A stretch of DNA of 64,000 nucleotides, from NCBI GenBank assembly GCA_023447635.1, contig JAEXNA010000233.1, positions 48,359 through 112,358 on the forward strand. The letters are read 5' to 3'. Below are positions 6,164 to 15,499 of this stretch, piece by piece (within the stretch, counting starts at the first letter, position 1; every line of letters starts with the position of its first letter). Below the pieces are notes generated by a model. It worked only from the letters and a program-made list of their open reading frames with translations. It made no database searches and was not told where the DNA came from. The position numbers and the translations under genes were made by a program. Origin of the DNA: Vulcanimicrobiota bacterium. GTDB taxonomy: Bacteria > Vulcanimicrobiota > Xenobia > Xenobiales > JADMJV01.

Positions 6164-8439
6164 CGTGTCTCCTCCCCTCCCACCGGCACCGGCCCGCGGG
6201 GTAGACTGACTTTCAGTGAGAGTGTTGTTCCTCTCCCAACAGAGCTATCGACCAACAGTTCCGCGCCTATACGGTGGGCGCGCTCTTTCATGCCGGTAAT
6301 TCCGAACCCCGCCTGATAGGTATTTTTATCAAACCCTCGACCATCGTCAGCCACGTCGAGTTCGACCTGATCTCCTTCGGCGTTGAGTAGAACCTGGACT
6401 TTGCTGGCCTGGGCATGGCGAACAGCGTTGGTGATCGCTTCCTGGCCGATGCGATAAATGTCATTTTTGATCAGCATCGGGATGTTCTCGGGTTCGCCCT
6501 GGCAATCAAAGCTGACCTTAACCCCATCGGACATGGCACTGGCCAACTGCCGCAGAGCCTGGGACAGCGAGACGCTGTCGAGCAGGGGCGAACGTAACTC
6601 TCGAATGGAGCGTCTCGCTTCACTCTGGCTGACCCGCGAGTACTCGCGCGCCCGCCCCAGGTGAAGCGTCGCGTCGGCGATGTCGGGCGGCGTCTCTTCC
6701 AGCGCTTCTTCGGCCAGTTCGATATGCAGCTTGATCACCGTGAATCCCTGGGCCAAAGAGTCATGCAGTTCCTGGGCCATACGGTTACGCTCGGCCAACA
6801 GGGTCGACTCTTTCTCCTTATGCAGACGCACCCGCTCGGTCTCGCGGCGTTCGGTCATGTCGCGGGCGATGGCCACGAAGCCGGCTAACCCTTCTTCGCC
6901 CTGCACAGCCGTCACGATCTGGTTCATCCAGAGCTGACGACCGTCTTTTCCGACCCTCCACCCTTCGCTCTCGCTGCGCCCCGTCTCGCGGACCTGCTGC
7001 AGCACCGCCTCCGGGGTCCCGGCCTGGCATTCCTCGGCCGAGTAGAAGATACGAAAGTGGCGACCCAGCACTTCCTGATCGTCGTAGCCGATGGCGCTCA
7101 GGCCGCCGCCGTTGCAGGCGCTGATACGGCCTTCGGTATCCAGCGTGAAAAGGGCGTAGTCGTGCAGGTTCTCCAGCACCAGTCGGCTGCGCTCTTCCGA
7201 CTGACGCAGCTCTTCGTCGGCCAGGTCGCGTTCAACCCTGGCCCAGACCCGAGCGGTGATCTCCAGGACCAGTTCGATTTCGCTCTGCCGCCACTCTCGG
7301 GCTTCGCTATCGCAGACAGCGACCTGGAACACCCACTTGCCGGCTTTCAGGATCGGCGCGATGATGAACGACGAGATCCCCAGAGCCTGCAGCCGCTCGG
7401 GGTGGGTAACGCTGGGGTGCGTCTCGACGTTGTTGATCACCATCGGCAGGCCGGCGGTCAGGATCGGTCGGAAAGCGCCGTCGGTGTAGTCCGAGAGAAC
7501 GTGCTGCCCCGAGTGGTCGATGTCTTGCTCGCGCTTGCGCCACAGACGCAGCACGTTCACCAGTTCGGCGGTCTCGTCGACGCTGGCGAACGAGACCAGA
7601 GTCGACTTCAGGAACTCTCCGACCTTGGTCCCCAGCACCGCCATCGCCTGATCCAGAGTGGCCGGCCACTCCAGGTCGCGGCTGATCTCGGCCAGCAGGG
7701 CCAGGTTGGCCTCGTAGCGACGTCGCTCCGTGATATCGTTGAAGACGACGGCGACCCGATTCTTTTCTCGAGTGCCCATCGGAGACGCGTAGACTTCGTA
7801 CCAGGCGTCCATCGAGGCGAAATACTCCTGGAAACGCGTGGACTGGCCGGTGCGGAGCGCCTTGTCGTAGGTTTGGAACCAGGCGTCCTCGACGCCCGGA
7901 AACAGCGTCCTGGCAAACTTCCCGACCACGTCGGTAGCCACCAACTTCTCGAAGCGACGGTTGGTCTCGATGAACTGCAGATCGCTGGGCTGACCCTGTT
8001 CATCATAGATCACCTCCATGATGGCGAACCCCTCGTCGATCGAATTGAACAGGGCGCTGTACTTTTGCTCGGACTCGCGTCGCGCCACTTCGGCCTGGGC
8101 CCAGTCGGCCGGCGAGGCGCCCCGTAGGTCACGCATCAGCACGACAAAGCCGTCTTCGGACGGCACCAGCAGGCACTTGAGATAGACTTGCCGTCCGTCC
8201 TTATGAAGATGCCAACGGTCGACGGGTAGGTGGTCCCCCAGGCAGAGCCGAGGCATCTCCGCCTCACGGTCCTCCACCCGGAAAAGAACCTCCCACCCTT
8301 GTCCCAGCAGCTCCTCCTCCGTCCAGCCAAGGACAGAAGAAGCGTTCCAGGAAGAGATGACCCCCTCGGCCGTGAGTGTCACCTGGCCGTGGTCCCCGCA
8401 AGCTTCGGCCAGAAGCCGAAGTCCCTCTGAAGCACTCAT
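6157..8439 (-). CDS. Cytosolic multi-sensor histidine kinase (PAS-PAS-GAF-PAS-HisKA_3-HATPase)
   Basis: This 760-residue protein has no membrane segments. The order seen is: PAS at about 15-115, PAS at about 125-245 ending in FNDITERRR, GAF at about 250-405, PAS at about 415-535 ending in ARDMTERRE, HisKA_3 dimerisation domain with phospho-histidine H559 in ELHDSLAQG, and HATPase_c with the N box (EAITNAVRHA), DDGRGFD and a G-rich VGRGTTLSL. HisKA_3 kinases normally pair with NarL-type regulators. The partner is the overlapping downstream receiver-only gene. It is divergent from the S9 peptidase gene with about 87 bases between starts. Confidence 0.92.
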   Translation of the reverse strand: MSASEGLRLLAEACGDHGQVTLTAEGVISSWNASSVLGWTEEELLGQGWEVLFRVEDREAEMPRLCLGDHLPVDRWHLHKDGRQVYLKCLLVPSEDGFVVLMRDLRGASPADWAQAEVARRESEQKYSALFNSIDEGFAIMEVIYDEQGQPSDLQFIETNRRFEKLVATDVVGKFARTLFPGVEDAWFQTYDKALRTGQSTRFQEYFASMDAWYEVYASPMGTREKNRVAVVFNDITERRRYEANLALLAEISRDLEWPATLDQAMAVLGTKVGEFLKSTLVSFASVDETAELVNVLRLWRKREQDIDHSGQHVLSDYTDGAFRPILTAGLPMVINNVETHPSVTHPERLQALGISSFIIAPILKAGKWVFQVAVCDSEAREWRQSEIELVLEITARVWARVERDLADEELRQSEERSRLVLENLHDYALFTLDTEGRISACNGGGLSAIGYDDQEVLGRHFRIFYSAEECQAGTPEAVLQQVRETGRSESEGWRVGKDGRQLWMNQIVTAVQGEEGLAGFVAIARDMTERRETERVRLHKEKESTLLAERNRMAQELHDSLAQGFTVIKLHIELAEEALEETPPDIADATLHLGRAREYSRVSQSEARRSIRELRSPLLDSVSLSQALRQLASAMSDGVKVSFDCQGEPENIPMLIKNDIYRIGQEAITNAVRHAQASKVQVLLNAEGDQVELDVADDGRGFDKNTYQAGFGITGMKERAHRIGAELLVDSSVGRGTTLSLKVSLPRGPVPVGGEETRW

Positions 8440-8526
8440 TCGCTATCCTTCGCAGGTGGCGCGACGATGCCTGTCCCCTCCCTGCCTCAAACCAGGGCTT
8501 CAGGCTGTCTCGCAGAACCTGCCGCC

Positions 8527-10743
8527 ATGATACGCCTAGCCCTTGCCACTGCCCTGGTCCTGTCACTGACCGGAACCGCCCTCTCCGACGAACTGACCGT
8601 AGAGCGGCTCTTCGACTCTCCCGCTCTGGAAGGCGAGACGATCAAGGGGCTGAAAATGGCGCCGAACGGCTCGCGCGTGACTTTCTTGCGCGGCAAAGCC
8701 AGCGACTACGAGCGACTGGATCTGTGGGAGTACAACATCAAGGACGGCACTACCCGGCTGCTGTTCGACTCGGACCAACTGCATACGGGCGATGAGGGCC
8801 TGTCGGAGGAAGAGGAGGCGCGACGCGAGCGTCTTCGCCTCTCCGGTTCCGGCATCATCAGCTATGAGTGGTCCAAAGACGGCAAGAAGCTGGCCTTTCC
8901 GCTGGCCGGCGACGTCTACACCTGGGACGTCGGTTCCAAAGCGGGTGCGGTCAAGGTGGTGGATACGCCCCAGTTCGAGACCGACGTACAGTTCAGCCCG
9001 CTGGGCAACTACCTGAGCTTCATCCGCGACCAGAATCTGGTGGTGCTGGACCTGCGCACGGGCAAGGAGACGATGCTCAGCAAGGACGGAGGCGGCACGA
9101 TCAAGTACGGGATGGCCGAGTTCGTGGCCCAGGAAGAGATGAAGCGGATGACCGGCTACTGGTGGTCCGACGACGAGAGCAAGGTCGCGCTCATCCGGGT
9201 CGACGAAAGCCCTGTGGCCGAAGCGCCGCGCACCGAGATCTACGCCGAAGAGGTGAAGACGGTGATGCAGCGCTACCCTTTCGCGGGCACGCCTAACGTG
9301 GAGGTGCAGCTAGGTATCGTGTCGCTGGAAGACGGCGTGACGAAGTGGGTCGACCTGGGCAAGGACAGTGACATCTACCTCCCTCGCGTGAAATGGACCG
9401 CCGATAGCAATCTGCTGAGCTACCAGTGGCAGAGCCGCGACCAGAAGACTCTGGAGTTGCGCACCGTCAGTTGGCCGGACCTGAAGCAAAAGACGCTGTT
9501 GCGAGAGACCTCCAAGACCTGGCTGAACCTGCACGAGGACCTGCGTTTTCTCAAAGACAAAAAGCGCTTTCTCTGGGCTTCGGAACGAGACGGTTTCCGT
9601 CACCTCTATCTGCACGATATGAACGGCAAGCTGCTGAGCCAGCTTACCCAAGGGCCCTGGATCGTGGATAAGGTCGAGCACTTCGATGAGGCTACCGGCG
9701 AGGTCTGGTTCACCGGTCGTCAGGACACCCCGCTGGAGCGACACCTCTACGCGGTGAAGCCGGGCGAGAAGGTGCGCCGGGTCAGTCGGGACGCGGCCCA
9801 TCACGAGGTCAACTTCAGTGAAGACGGCAGCCACTATGTCGACCTTCTTTCCACCGTGACCTCGCCTCCGGGCGTCAGTCTGCACGGGGTCGATGGAACT
9901 CGCCTGACCTGGCTTCTGGAGAACAAGGTGGAGGAGGGGCACCCGCTGGCGCCCTACGTAAAAGACTGGATCCAACCCGAGTTTGGAGAGATCAAGGCCG
10001 AGGACGGGACGGCGCTACACTACCGCCTGTACAAACCCGAGGGGTTCGATGATGGCGGCAAGCACCCGGTGATCGTCTATCTCTACGGAGGTCCGGGAGC
10101 CCAGCGGGTGACCAACTCGTGGGGCAGCGACACGACTTTTTGCCAGTACATGGCACAGCAGGGCTACGGCGTGTTTACCCTGGACAATCGTGGTTCGACG
10201 GCGCGCGGGAAGGCGTTTGAGGACCCTATCTACCACGCGATGGGAGAGGTGGAGGTGCGGGACCAGGTGCAGGGCGTGAAGTTCCTGCGCGGCTTAGACT
10301 GGGTGGACCCGGATAGGGTTGGAGTGCACGGCAGCAGCTACGGCGGCTACATGACGCTGATGACGATGTTCAAGGAGCCCGAGTATTTCAAGGCTGGAGC
10401 CGCTGGCGCTCCGGTCACCGACTGGGCTCTGTACGACACCCACTACACCGAGCGCTTCCTGGGCGACCCGAAAGCGCCCGGCGAGGTTTACGAGAAGTCG
10501 TCCGTCTTCCCGTACGCCAACAGTTTGAAAGGGCCGCTGCTGATCTATCACGGGATGGCCGACGACAACGTGCTGTTCACGCACAGCACCAAGCTATACA
10601 AGCATCTGCAGGACAACAACGTCCCTTTCATGGCGATGGACTATCCCGGCAAGAAGCACCGTTTCTCGGGCAAGACGACCTCGATGCATCGGGTGAACAC
10701 CATCCGCAACTTCTTTGACCTCGCCTTCGGGGTCAGGAGATAG
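8527..10743 (+). CDS. Secreted S9 family peptidase (dipeptidyl-peptidase IV type)
   Basis: This 738-residue protein has a signal peptide (MIRLALATALVLSLTGTALS). Residues about 35-480 form the DPP IV N-terminal beta-propeller region; residues about 500-738 form the alpha/beta-hydrolase domain. Catalytic residues are visible: nucleophile S604 in HGSSYGG, D679 in GMADDN and H711 in GKKHRF. The family removes N-terminal dipeptides, often after proline, from extracellular peptides. I start it at ATG 8527 because the longer frame to 8467 places 20 poor residues before the signal peptide. It is followed by a bidirectional terminator. Confidence 0.93.
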   Translation: MIRLALATALVLSLTGTALSDELTVERLFDSPALEGETIKGLKMAPNGSRVTFLRGKASDYERLDLWEYNIKDGTTRLLFDSDQLHTGDEGLSEEEEARRERLRLSGSGIISYEWSKDGKKLAFPLAGDVYTWDVGSKAGAVKVVDTPQFETDVQFSPLGNYLSFIRDQNLVVLDLRTGKETMLSKDGGGTIKYGMAEFVAQEEMKRMTGYWWSDDESKVALIRVDESPVAEAPRTEIYAEEVKTVMQRYPFAGTPNVEVQLGIVSLEDGVTKWVDLGKDSDIYLPRVKWTADSNLLSYQWQSRDQKTLELRTVSWPDLKQKTLLRETSKTWLNLHEDLRFLKDKKRFLWASERDGFRHLYLHDMNGKLLSQLTQGPWIVDKVEHFDEATGEVWFTGRQDTPLERHLYAVKPGEKVRRVSRDAAHHEVNFSEDGSHYVDLLSTVTSPPGVSLHGVDGTRLTWLLENKVEEGHPLAPYVKDWIQPEFGEIKAEDGTALHYRLYKPEGFDDGGKHPVIVYLYGGPGAQRVTNSWGSDTTFCQYMAQQGYGVFTLDNRGSTARGKAFEDPIYHAMGEVEVRDQVQGVKFLRGLDWVDPDRVGVHGSSYGGYMTLMTMFKEPEYFKAGAAGAPVTDWALYDTHYTERFLGDPKAPGEVYEKSSVFPYANSLKGPLLIYHGMADDNVLFTHSTKLYKHLQDNNVPFMAMDYPGKKHRFSGKTTSMHRVNTIRNFFDLAFGVRR

Positions 10744-10814
10744 AGCCCCGCCCTTCGGGAAGGAGAGGGAGCTGTCACGGAGCGGGGGCGCCACGATTTG
10801 CCCTGGCGGGGCAC

Positions 10815-10856
10815 AAAAATGGAGGCCCCGCTGCAAAGAGCGAGACCTCCATTTTT
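10815..10856. terminator. Bidirectional intrinsic terminator
   Basis: AAAAATGGAGG (10815-10825) pairs with CCTCCATTTTT (10846-10856) around a 20-base loop. A/T tracts on both sides serve both convergent genes (S9 peptidase and collagen-like lipoprotein). Confidence 0.85.
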
Positions 10857-10870
10857 CGTCCGAGCTATGT

Positions 10871-12157
10871 CTAGTTCAGACGCACGAGAGTCAGGTTGTT
10901 TGCTCCAGCGCCACCGTTCAGTGTCACCGCACCCAGCAGTCCGAAGAGCTGGAGGGTGACCGTGTCACCAGCGTTCAACGTAAGAATGCCGTCGTAGTTG
11001 AATCTTTTCTCGCTGGTAGAAGGGCTTATAGTAGAGGCTGCATTGGGAGCGCCGTTGACGGAGAGTCTAGAAGACACAAGTAAGTCGAACGTGAATAGCA
11101 GATTGTACGAGACCAGATAAGTGCCGGTCAAAGGTACCGTGAAAGTCGTATTCGTGCCGTCAACCGTGAAACCGTTCAGAGCCTGACTGTCAGGTAGCGG
11201 GACGGAAGTCCCACCGAGCACAACCGCGATGACCGCGTTGGATGAGTTGGCTGCGTAGGCATACGTACCAGTCACGCCAGCCCCCGTGGCGCCGGTTGCT
11301 CCGGTCACGCCGGTTGCTCCGGTGACGCCGAATGCCCCGGTTGCTCCGGTGACGCCGGTAGCGCCAGTGACGCCGGTAGCGCCAGTGACACCGGTAGCGC
11401 CAGTGACGCCTGTAGCGCCAGTAGCACCGATTGCTCCAGTGACGCCAGTTGCACCTGTTACGCCGGTTGCTCCATTAGCTCCGGTTGCCCCGGTGACTCC
11501 GTCAGCGCCGGTCGCTCCGTCAGCTCCCGTCGCGCCGGTTGCGCCATCAGCACCGGTTGGCCCGGTGACGCCATCAGCGCCGGTGGGTCCGGTAACGCCA
11601 TCAGCTCCGGTCGCTCCGGTGGCACCATTAGCACCGGTCGCTCCGTTGGCACCCGAGGGGCCGGTGGCTCCGCTAGGTCCAGCGGGACCAGTCGGTCCAG
11701 TGGGCCCCGGGGTGCCGACCAGAGTGTACGTCGGAGCGCTTACGGTCGTAGATTGGCCGTTGGGAACTTCGACGTCGACAATCGTGGCGCCAACAAGGAT
11801 GGTCTCGTCAGTGAGCAGCTCGACGATCAGGCGCTCCACGGTGACGGGAACGTTGACAAGCGTCGTGGTGCTAGCCTTGGGAAAGGTGATAGGTCCGTAG
11901 ACGGTGACTCCGTTGGCGTCGATTCCGCGAAACCGCAGGTGAGTGACCTCGGCGGGAACAACGGAGGTCTCTCCGCTGATCGTCTGGGCTTGAACCAGCT
12001 GGGCCTGATAGATAATGGTCCCGGTCGGGGTGACCGGCCCGTTGTTGTTGCCTTGGTAGATGAATTCGTCGTCGCTGCTCCCGCATCCAGCAACCACGGC
12101 GGTCACCAGAAGCAGAAAGCTCATCGTCCAACGAATCCAAAAGTTGGAACTTTTCAT
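10871..12157 (-). CDS. Collagen-like surface lipoprotein with C1q/BclA-like C-terminal domain
   Basis: This 428-residue protein starts MKSSNFWIRW and has a lipobox VVAGC (C25). Residues about 40-145 form a module shared with the lipoproteins at 48313-50601 and 50623-53538 (VVPAEVTHLRFRG, VTVERLIVELL). Residues about 150-295 are Gly-X-Y triplets rich in GATGVT. The last ~130 residues (FTVPLTGTYLVSYNLLF, LNAGDTVTLQLFG) resemble the jelly-roll trimerisation domain of BclA/C1q-type proteins. Inference: a trimeric collagen-like stalk anchored to a membrane and displayed outside. GGGAG five bases before ATG 12157 sets the start and lies in a hairpin (separate entry). Confidence 0.85.
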   Translation of the reverse strand: MKSSNFWIRWTMSFLLLVTAVVAGCGSSDDEFIYQGNNNGPVTPTGTIIYQAQLVQAQTISGETSVVPAEVTHLRFRGIDANGVTVYGPITFPKASTTTLVNVPVTVERLIVELLTDETILVGATIVDVEVPNGQSTTVSAPTYTLVGTPGPTGPTGPAGPSGATGPSGANGATGANGATGATGADGVTGPTGADGVTGPTGADGATGATGADGATGADGVTGATGANGATGVTGATGVTGAIGATGATGVTGATGVTGATGVTGATGVTGATGAFGVTGATGVTGATGATGAGVTGTYAYAANSSNAVIAVVLGGTSVPLPDSQALNGFTVDGTNTTFTVPLTGTYLVSYNLLFTFDLLVSSRLSVNGAPNAASTISPSTSEKRFNYDGILTLNAGDTVTLQLFGLLGAVTLNGGAGANNLTLVRLN

Positions 12158-12158
12158 A

Positions 12159-12187
12159 GATACTCCCTCAGAAGATATGGGAGTATC
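12159..12187 (-). promoter_or_regulatory. RNA hairpin covering the Shine-Dalgarno site of the collagen-like gene
   Basis: On the minus strand GATACTCCC (12187-12179) and GGGAGTATC (12167-12159) form a perfect 9-bp stem with an 11-base loop. The right arm contains the only good Shine-Dalgarno (GGGAG), and the stem ends one base before the ATG. This geometry would block ribosome loading unless the stem opens. Confidence 0.6.
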
Positions 12188-12309
12188 GGCTTCTTGTTTC
12201 ATGTATTAAGTCCTACGTTGAATTAAAAAAAAACTATCCTGGTAGAGTCCCGTCGAAACAGTTTGAGCCGCGCGCGCAGGCGTCCCTTCTGGCGTAACAA
12301 GGGCAAGAT

Positions 12310-14508
12310 TCAGGTCGCGCTGGGCTCGGGAGGCGTCTCGCCGAGCAGGTCGTCGAGTTGAATGGGGAGAGAACGGACGCGTCGGCCGGTGGCGTGGAAG
12401 ACCGCGTTGGCTACCGCAGCGGAGAGGCCGACCATGCCGACTTCTCCAATCCCTTTGACTCCGAGCGGATTGACGTCGCTGTCCTCTTCGTGAACGAACA
12501 GCACCTCGGCGTCGGGCAGGTCTTTATTGACCGCCACGTGGTACTCCGCCAGGTTGTGGTTGATGAAGCGGCCGTAGTTGTGGTCGAGCACGCTCTCCTC
12601 GTGCAGCGCCATGCTGACGCCCCAGGCGACGCAGCCCGCGACCTGACTGCGCGCGGTGCGAGGGTTCAGAATCCGTCCCGCGGCCGTAGCGCTAACCACG
12701 CGGCTGACCTTGATGGTCCCCAGATCTTCGTCGACTCTTACCTCGACGAAGCTGGCGGTGTGGGCAAACTTGGCTTTGTCCTCGGTCAACGGGTCGGGAA
12801 GAGACGTGCCGGAGGCGTCCAGGCTGTCGAGTTCGGCGGCCGCCAGGATTTGCGACGGCGTGACGCTGCCGTCGAGTTCCCTCGATTTTTTCAATCCGAT
12901 CAGCTTGAGCACCAGGTTGTAACAGGCGTTATAAACGGCAGTTCCCACCGAAGCGGCGGTCATCGACCCGCCCTCGATCGGAGTCGAAGGCAGAGAACTG
13001 TCGCCCAACTCGACCGTGACCCGGCTCGTCGGGATGCCGCAGCAGTCCGCCGCGATCTGGGTCAGGATCGTGTAGGTGCCTGTCCCGATGTCGGAAGTGC
13101 CGGTGCTCACCTTGAGCGTCCCGTCCTTCTTCAGCTCCACCTTCGCGGAAGCGGGGGCGAACATCACCTCCCAGATGCCGCAGGCGACGCCCCAGCCGAT
13201 CAGCTCGTGGCCTTCCTTCCGCGCTCGAGGCTCTAACGGGCGCTCACTCCACCCGAACTTCTCGGCACCCTGGGTCAGGCAGTCGTGTAGTCGCTTGCTG
13301 GAGAACGGCTTGTCCGAATTTCCGTCGATGATGGCGTTGTTCTGGAGCCGGAACTCCAGGGGGTCGATTTTGGCGGCGTAGGCCAGTTCGTCCATGGCGC
13401 ACTCCAGGGCGTGCACGCCGGTGGCTCCGCCTGGCGCCCTCATGTCCAGAGGGGTGTAAGCGTCGATCGGGACCAGCAGGTACGAGAACGCGGCATTGGG
13501 ACATTTGTAGAGCGTGCCGCTCCAGTTGACCACGGTCTCGGTGAAGTCTTCGAAGCGTGAGGTCTCGGATTTGGCTTCGTGGCTCAGGGAGGTGAGCATC
13601 CCCTTGCCATCACAGGCCAGACGGACGTTCTGCCAGGTGACCGGACGGTGGCCGAAGGCGAACGTCTGCTGACGGGTGAGCACGACCCGCACGGGACGCT
13701 GCAGCTTCTGCGCAGCCATCACGGCCAGAACCAGGTCAGGCGCCGGGCGCAGGGCGCAGCCGAAGGCTCCACCCACGAAAGGGGAGAGCGCTTTGACCTT
13801 GCTCTTGCTCAGCGAGAAGACGCCGGCCAGGAACTTCTGCGTGTTCGAGACGCCCTGGGTTTTGGTCCAGACCGTCAGTTCCCCGTCTTCGAAGCGGGCC
13901 AGGGTGGCGTAAAGCTCCATCGGATTGTGGTGCTCGGCGCCGTGGATGTACGTGGCGTCGATCTTGTGAGGGGACGCGTTCCAAGCCTCATCGGGGTTGC
14001 CCCGGGTCTCGGGGGGAGGCTGAAAGCCCATCTTGCCGGAGCCGGCCGGGTGAGCTTCAGCTTGGGGAGAGAGAGGATCGGTCAGGAACTCATCTTCCTC
14101 GATATCGAAGGTGACCAGTCGGGCCGCGTAGCGGGCCGCCTCGAAGCTTTCGGCCACCACCAGCGCCAGCGGCTGTCCGGTGAACATCACCTTGTCGCCC
14201 TGCAGCGGCTTGAACGGGCTGCCGCCGGGCGCGACATCGTCCTGCCAGTCTTTGTCCTTCGTGCTGAGCTGAGGGGCGTTGGTGTGGGTGAGGACGTTGA
14301 GGACGCCCTTGACTAAGAGCGCTTCCTCGCTGTGGACCTTGGTAACTCTGCCCCTGGCGACGGGGCTGGGGACGGCCACGCCGTAGAGCATGCCCGGGAG
14401 GGTGAACTCGGCGGCGTAGGTGGCCTGGCCGGTGACCTTTTTGGGGGCGTCTACGCGCTCGATGGGGGCGCCGATCCCTGGATGTTCAGCGGTAACAGGG
14501 GGTGTCAT
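12310..14508 (-). CDS. paoC: Aldehyde oxidoreductase, molybdenum-cofactor-binding subunit (PaoC/YagR type)
   Basis: This 732-residue protein belongs to the xanthine dehydrogenase/aldehyde oxidase large-subunit family. It is close in length to E. coli PaoC. The N-terminal a/b hammerhead domain covers about 15-135 (VDAPKKVTGQATYAAEF) and Mo-cofactor-binding domains follow (PFVGGAFGCALRP, MRAPGGATGVHALE, GTSDIGTGTYTILTQ). The catalytic glutamate is in GIGEVGMVG near the C-terminus. It is the last gene of a three-gene operon and overlaps the FAD subunit by 23 bases. The likely reaction is oxidation of aldehydes to acids. The substrate cannot be read from sequence. Naming follows architecture, not proven orthology. 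Confidence 0.93.
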   Translation of the reverse strand: MTPPVTAEHPGIGAPIERVDAPKKVTGQATYAAEFTLPGMLYGVAVPSPVARGRVTKVHSEEALLVKGVLNVLTHTNAPQLSTKDKDWQDDVAPGGSPFKPLQGDKVMFTGQPLALVVAESFEAARYAARLVTFDIEEDEFLTDPLSPQAEAHPAGSGKMGFQPPPETRGNPDEAWNASPHKIDATYIHGAEHHNPMELYATLARFEDGELTVWTKTQGVSNTQKFLAGVFSLSKSKVKALSPFVGGAFGCALRPAPDLVLAVMAAQKLQRPVRVVLTRQQTFAFGHRPVTWQNVRLACDGKGMLTSLSHEAKSETSRFEDFTETVVNWSGTLYKCPNAAFSYLLVPIDAYTPLDMRAPGGATGVHALECAMDELAYAAKIDPLEFRLQNNAIIDGNSDKPFSSKRLHDCLTQGAEKFGWSERPLEPRARKEGHELIGWGVACGIWEVMFAPASAKVELKKDGTLKVSTGTSDIGTGTYTILTQIAADCCGIPTSRVTVELGDSSLPSTPIEGGSMTAASVGTAVYNACYNLVLKLIGLKKSRELDGSVTPSQILAAAELDSLDASGTSLPDPLTEDKAKFAHTASFVEVRVDEDLGTIKVSRVVSATAAGRILNPRTARSQVAGCVAWGVSMALHEESVLDHNYGRFINHNLAEYHVAVNKDLPDAEVLFVHEEDSDVNPLGVKGIGEVGMVGLSAAVANAVFHATGRRVRSLPIQLDDLLGETPPEPSAT

Positions 14509-15499
14509 GGTCTTTTCTCCCTTCGGTGGCCATGCTCAGCGCGCGAACGATCGCTTTGCGCGCGAGCGGAATTTTGAAGTTGTTGTCGTCGAAGCCGCTG
14601 GCTTCAGCCAGTACCCTCTCGGCGACCTGGGCGAACAGTTCGGCCGTGGGAGCCTGACCTCTCATCAGGGCTTCCGCCTGTTGGTCGCGCCACGGCTTGT
14701 GCGCTACGCCTCCCAGGGTCAGTCGCGCCTCCTGGATCTTGCCGTCCTCGAGTTCCAGAGCTGCCGCTACCGCTACCAGGGCGAAAGCGTAGGACTGGCG
14801 GTCACGGATCTTCAGGTAAGCGCTGTGTTTGGCGAAACCGAGGGGAGGCAGTTCTATGGCGGTGATCAGCTCGCCCGGTTTGAGGTTGTTGTCCTTCTCT
14901 GGCGTGTCGCCGGGAAGTCGATGGAAGTCGACCAGCTTCAGCTTCCTCTCCCCCCCGGGCCCCTCCAACTGCAAAGTGGCGTCGAGGGCTGCCAGAGCGT
15001 TGGCCATATCCGACGGGTAAGTAGCGATGCAGTGCTCGCTGTGTCCCAGGATGGCATGGATCCGGTTGAAGCCTGTTTTGGCAGCGCAGCCAGAGCCAGG
15101 CTCGCGCTTGTTGCACGCAGTGTCGGTGTCGTAGAAGTAGTAGCAGCGGGTTCTCTGCATCATGTTGCCGCCGTTGGTCGCCATATTGCGCAGCTGGGGC
15201 GAGGCGCCAGCCAGAATAGCCTCGGCGAGTAGAGGGTAGCGCTTCTGCACCAGCGGATGGTAGGCGGTGTCGGCGTTGCTCACGGAAGCGCCCAGGCGGA
15301 GGCCTCCACCCGTCATCTCCGAGATCTCGTCCATGCCCAGGTTAGCGATGTCGATCAACACTCGGGGGCGCTCGACGTCTTCTTTCATCAGGTCGATAAG
15401 GTTGGTCCCGCCCGCGATGTAGCGCGACTCTTTATGAGACTGGCCCTCGCTGAGGGCGTCCGGGATGGTTTGAGGCGACAGTAGTTCGAACGGTCTCAT
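14486..15499 (-). CDS. paoB: Aldehyde oxidoreductase, FAD subunit with extra four-cysteine segment (PaoB/YagS type)
   Basis: This 337-residue FAD-binding subunit has the FAD motif YIAGGTNLIDLM (27-38) and NMATNGGN (106-113). Unlike most xanthine dehydrogenase FAD subunits, it has an insert with C119, C129, C138 and C157 (RTRCYYFYDTDTACNKR, GSGCAAK). That is the segment binding an extra [4Fe-4S] cluster in E. coli PaoB. It carries electrons between the [2Fe-2S] subunit and FAD. ATG overlaps the stop of the [2Fe-2S] gene by four bases, so translation is coupled. Confidence 0.93.
   Translation of the reverse strand: MRPFELLSPQTIPDALSEGQSHKESRYIAGGTNLIDLMKEDVERPRVLIDIANLGMDEISEMTGGGLRLGASVSNADTAYHPLVQKRYPLLAEAILAGASPQLRNMATNGGNMMQRTRCYYFYDTDTACNKREPGSGCAAKTGFNRIHAILGHSEHCIATYPSDMANALAALDATLQLEGPGGERKLKLVDFHRLPGDTPEKDNNLKPGELITAIELPPLGFAKHSAYLKIRDRQSYAFALVAVAAALELEDGKIQEARLTLGGVAHKPWRDQQAEALMRGQAPTAELFAQVAERVLAEASGFDDNNFKIPLARKAIVRALSMATEGRKDHDTPCYR

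Noticed and set aside
7057..8127. Long plus-strand open frame (356 codons) opposite the PAS/GAF histidine kinase
   Set aside because: It is the antisense of a gene with clear domains. High GC and codon bias leave long open shadow frames throughout this window.
11286..11900. Ala/Pro/Val repeat frame on the plus strand opposite the first collagen-like gene
   Set aside because: It is the mirror of the Gly-X-Y triplet coding on the minus strand.
12358..14316. Long plus-strand frames opposite the molybdenum subunit
   Set aside because: They are shadows of a well-conserved enzyme gene, with no recognisable protein features.
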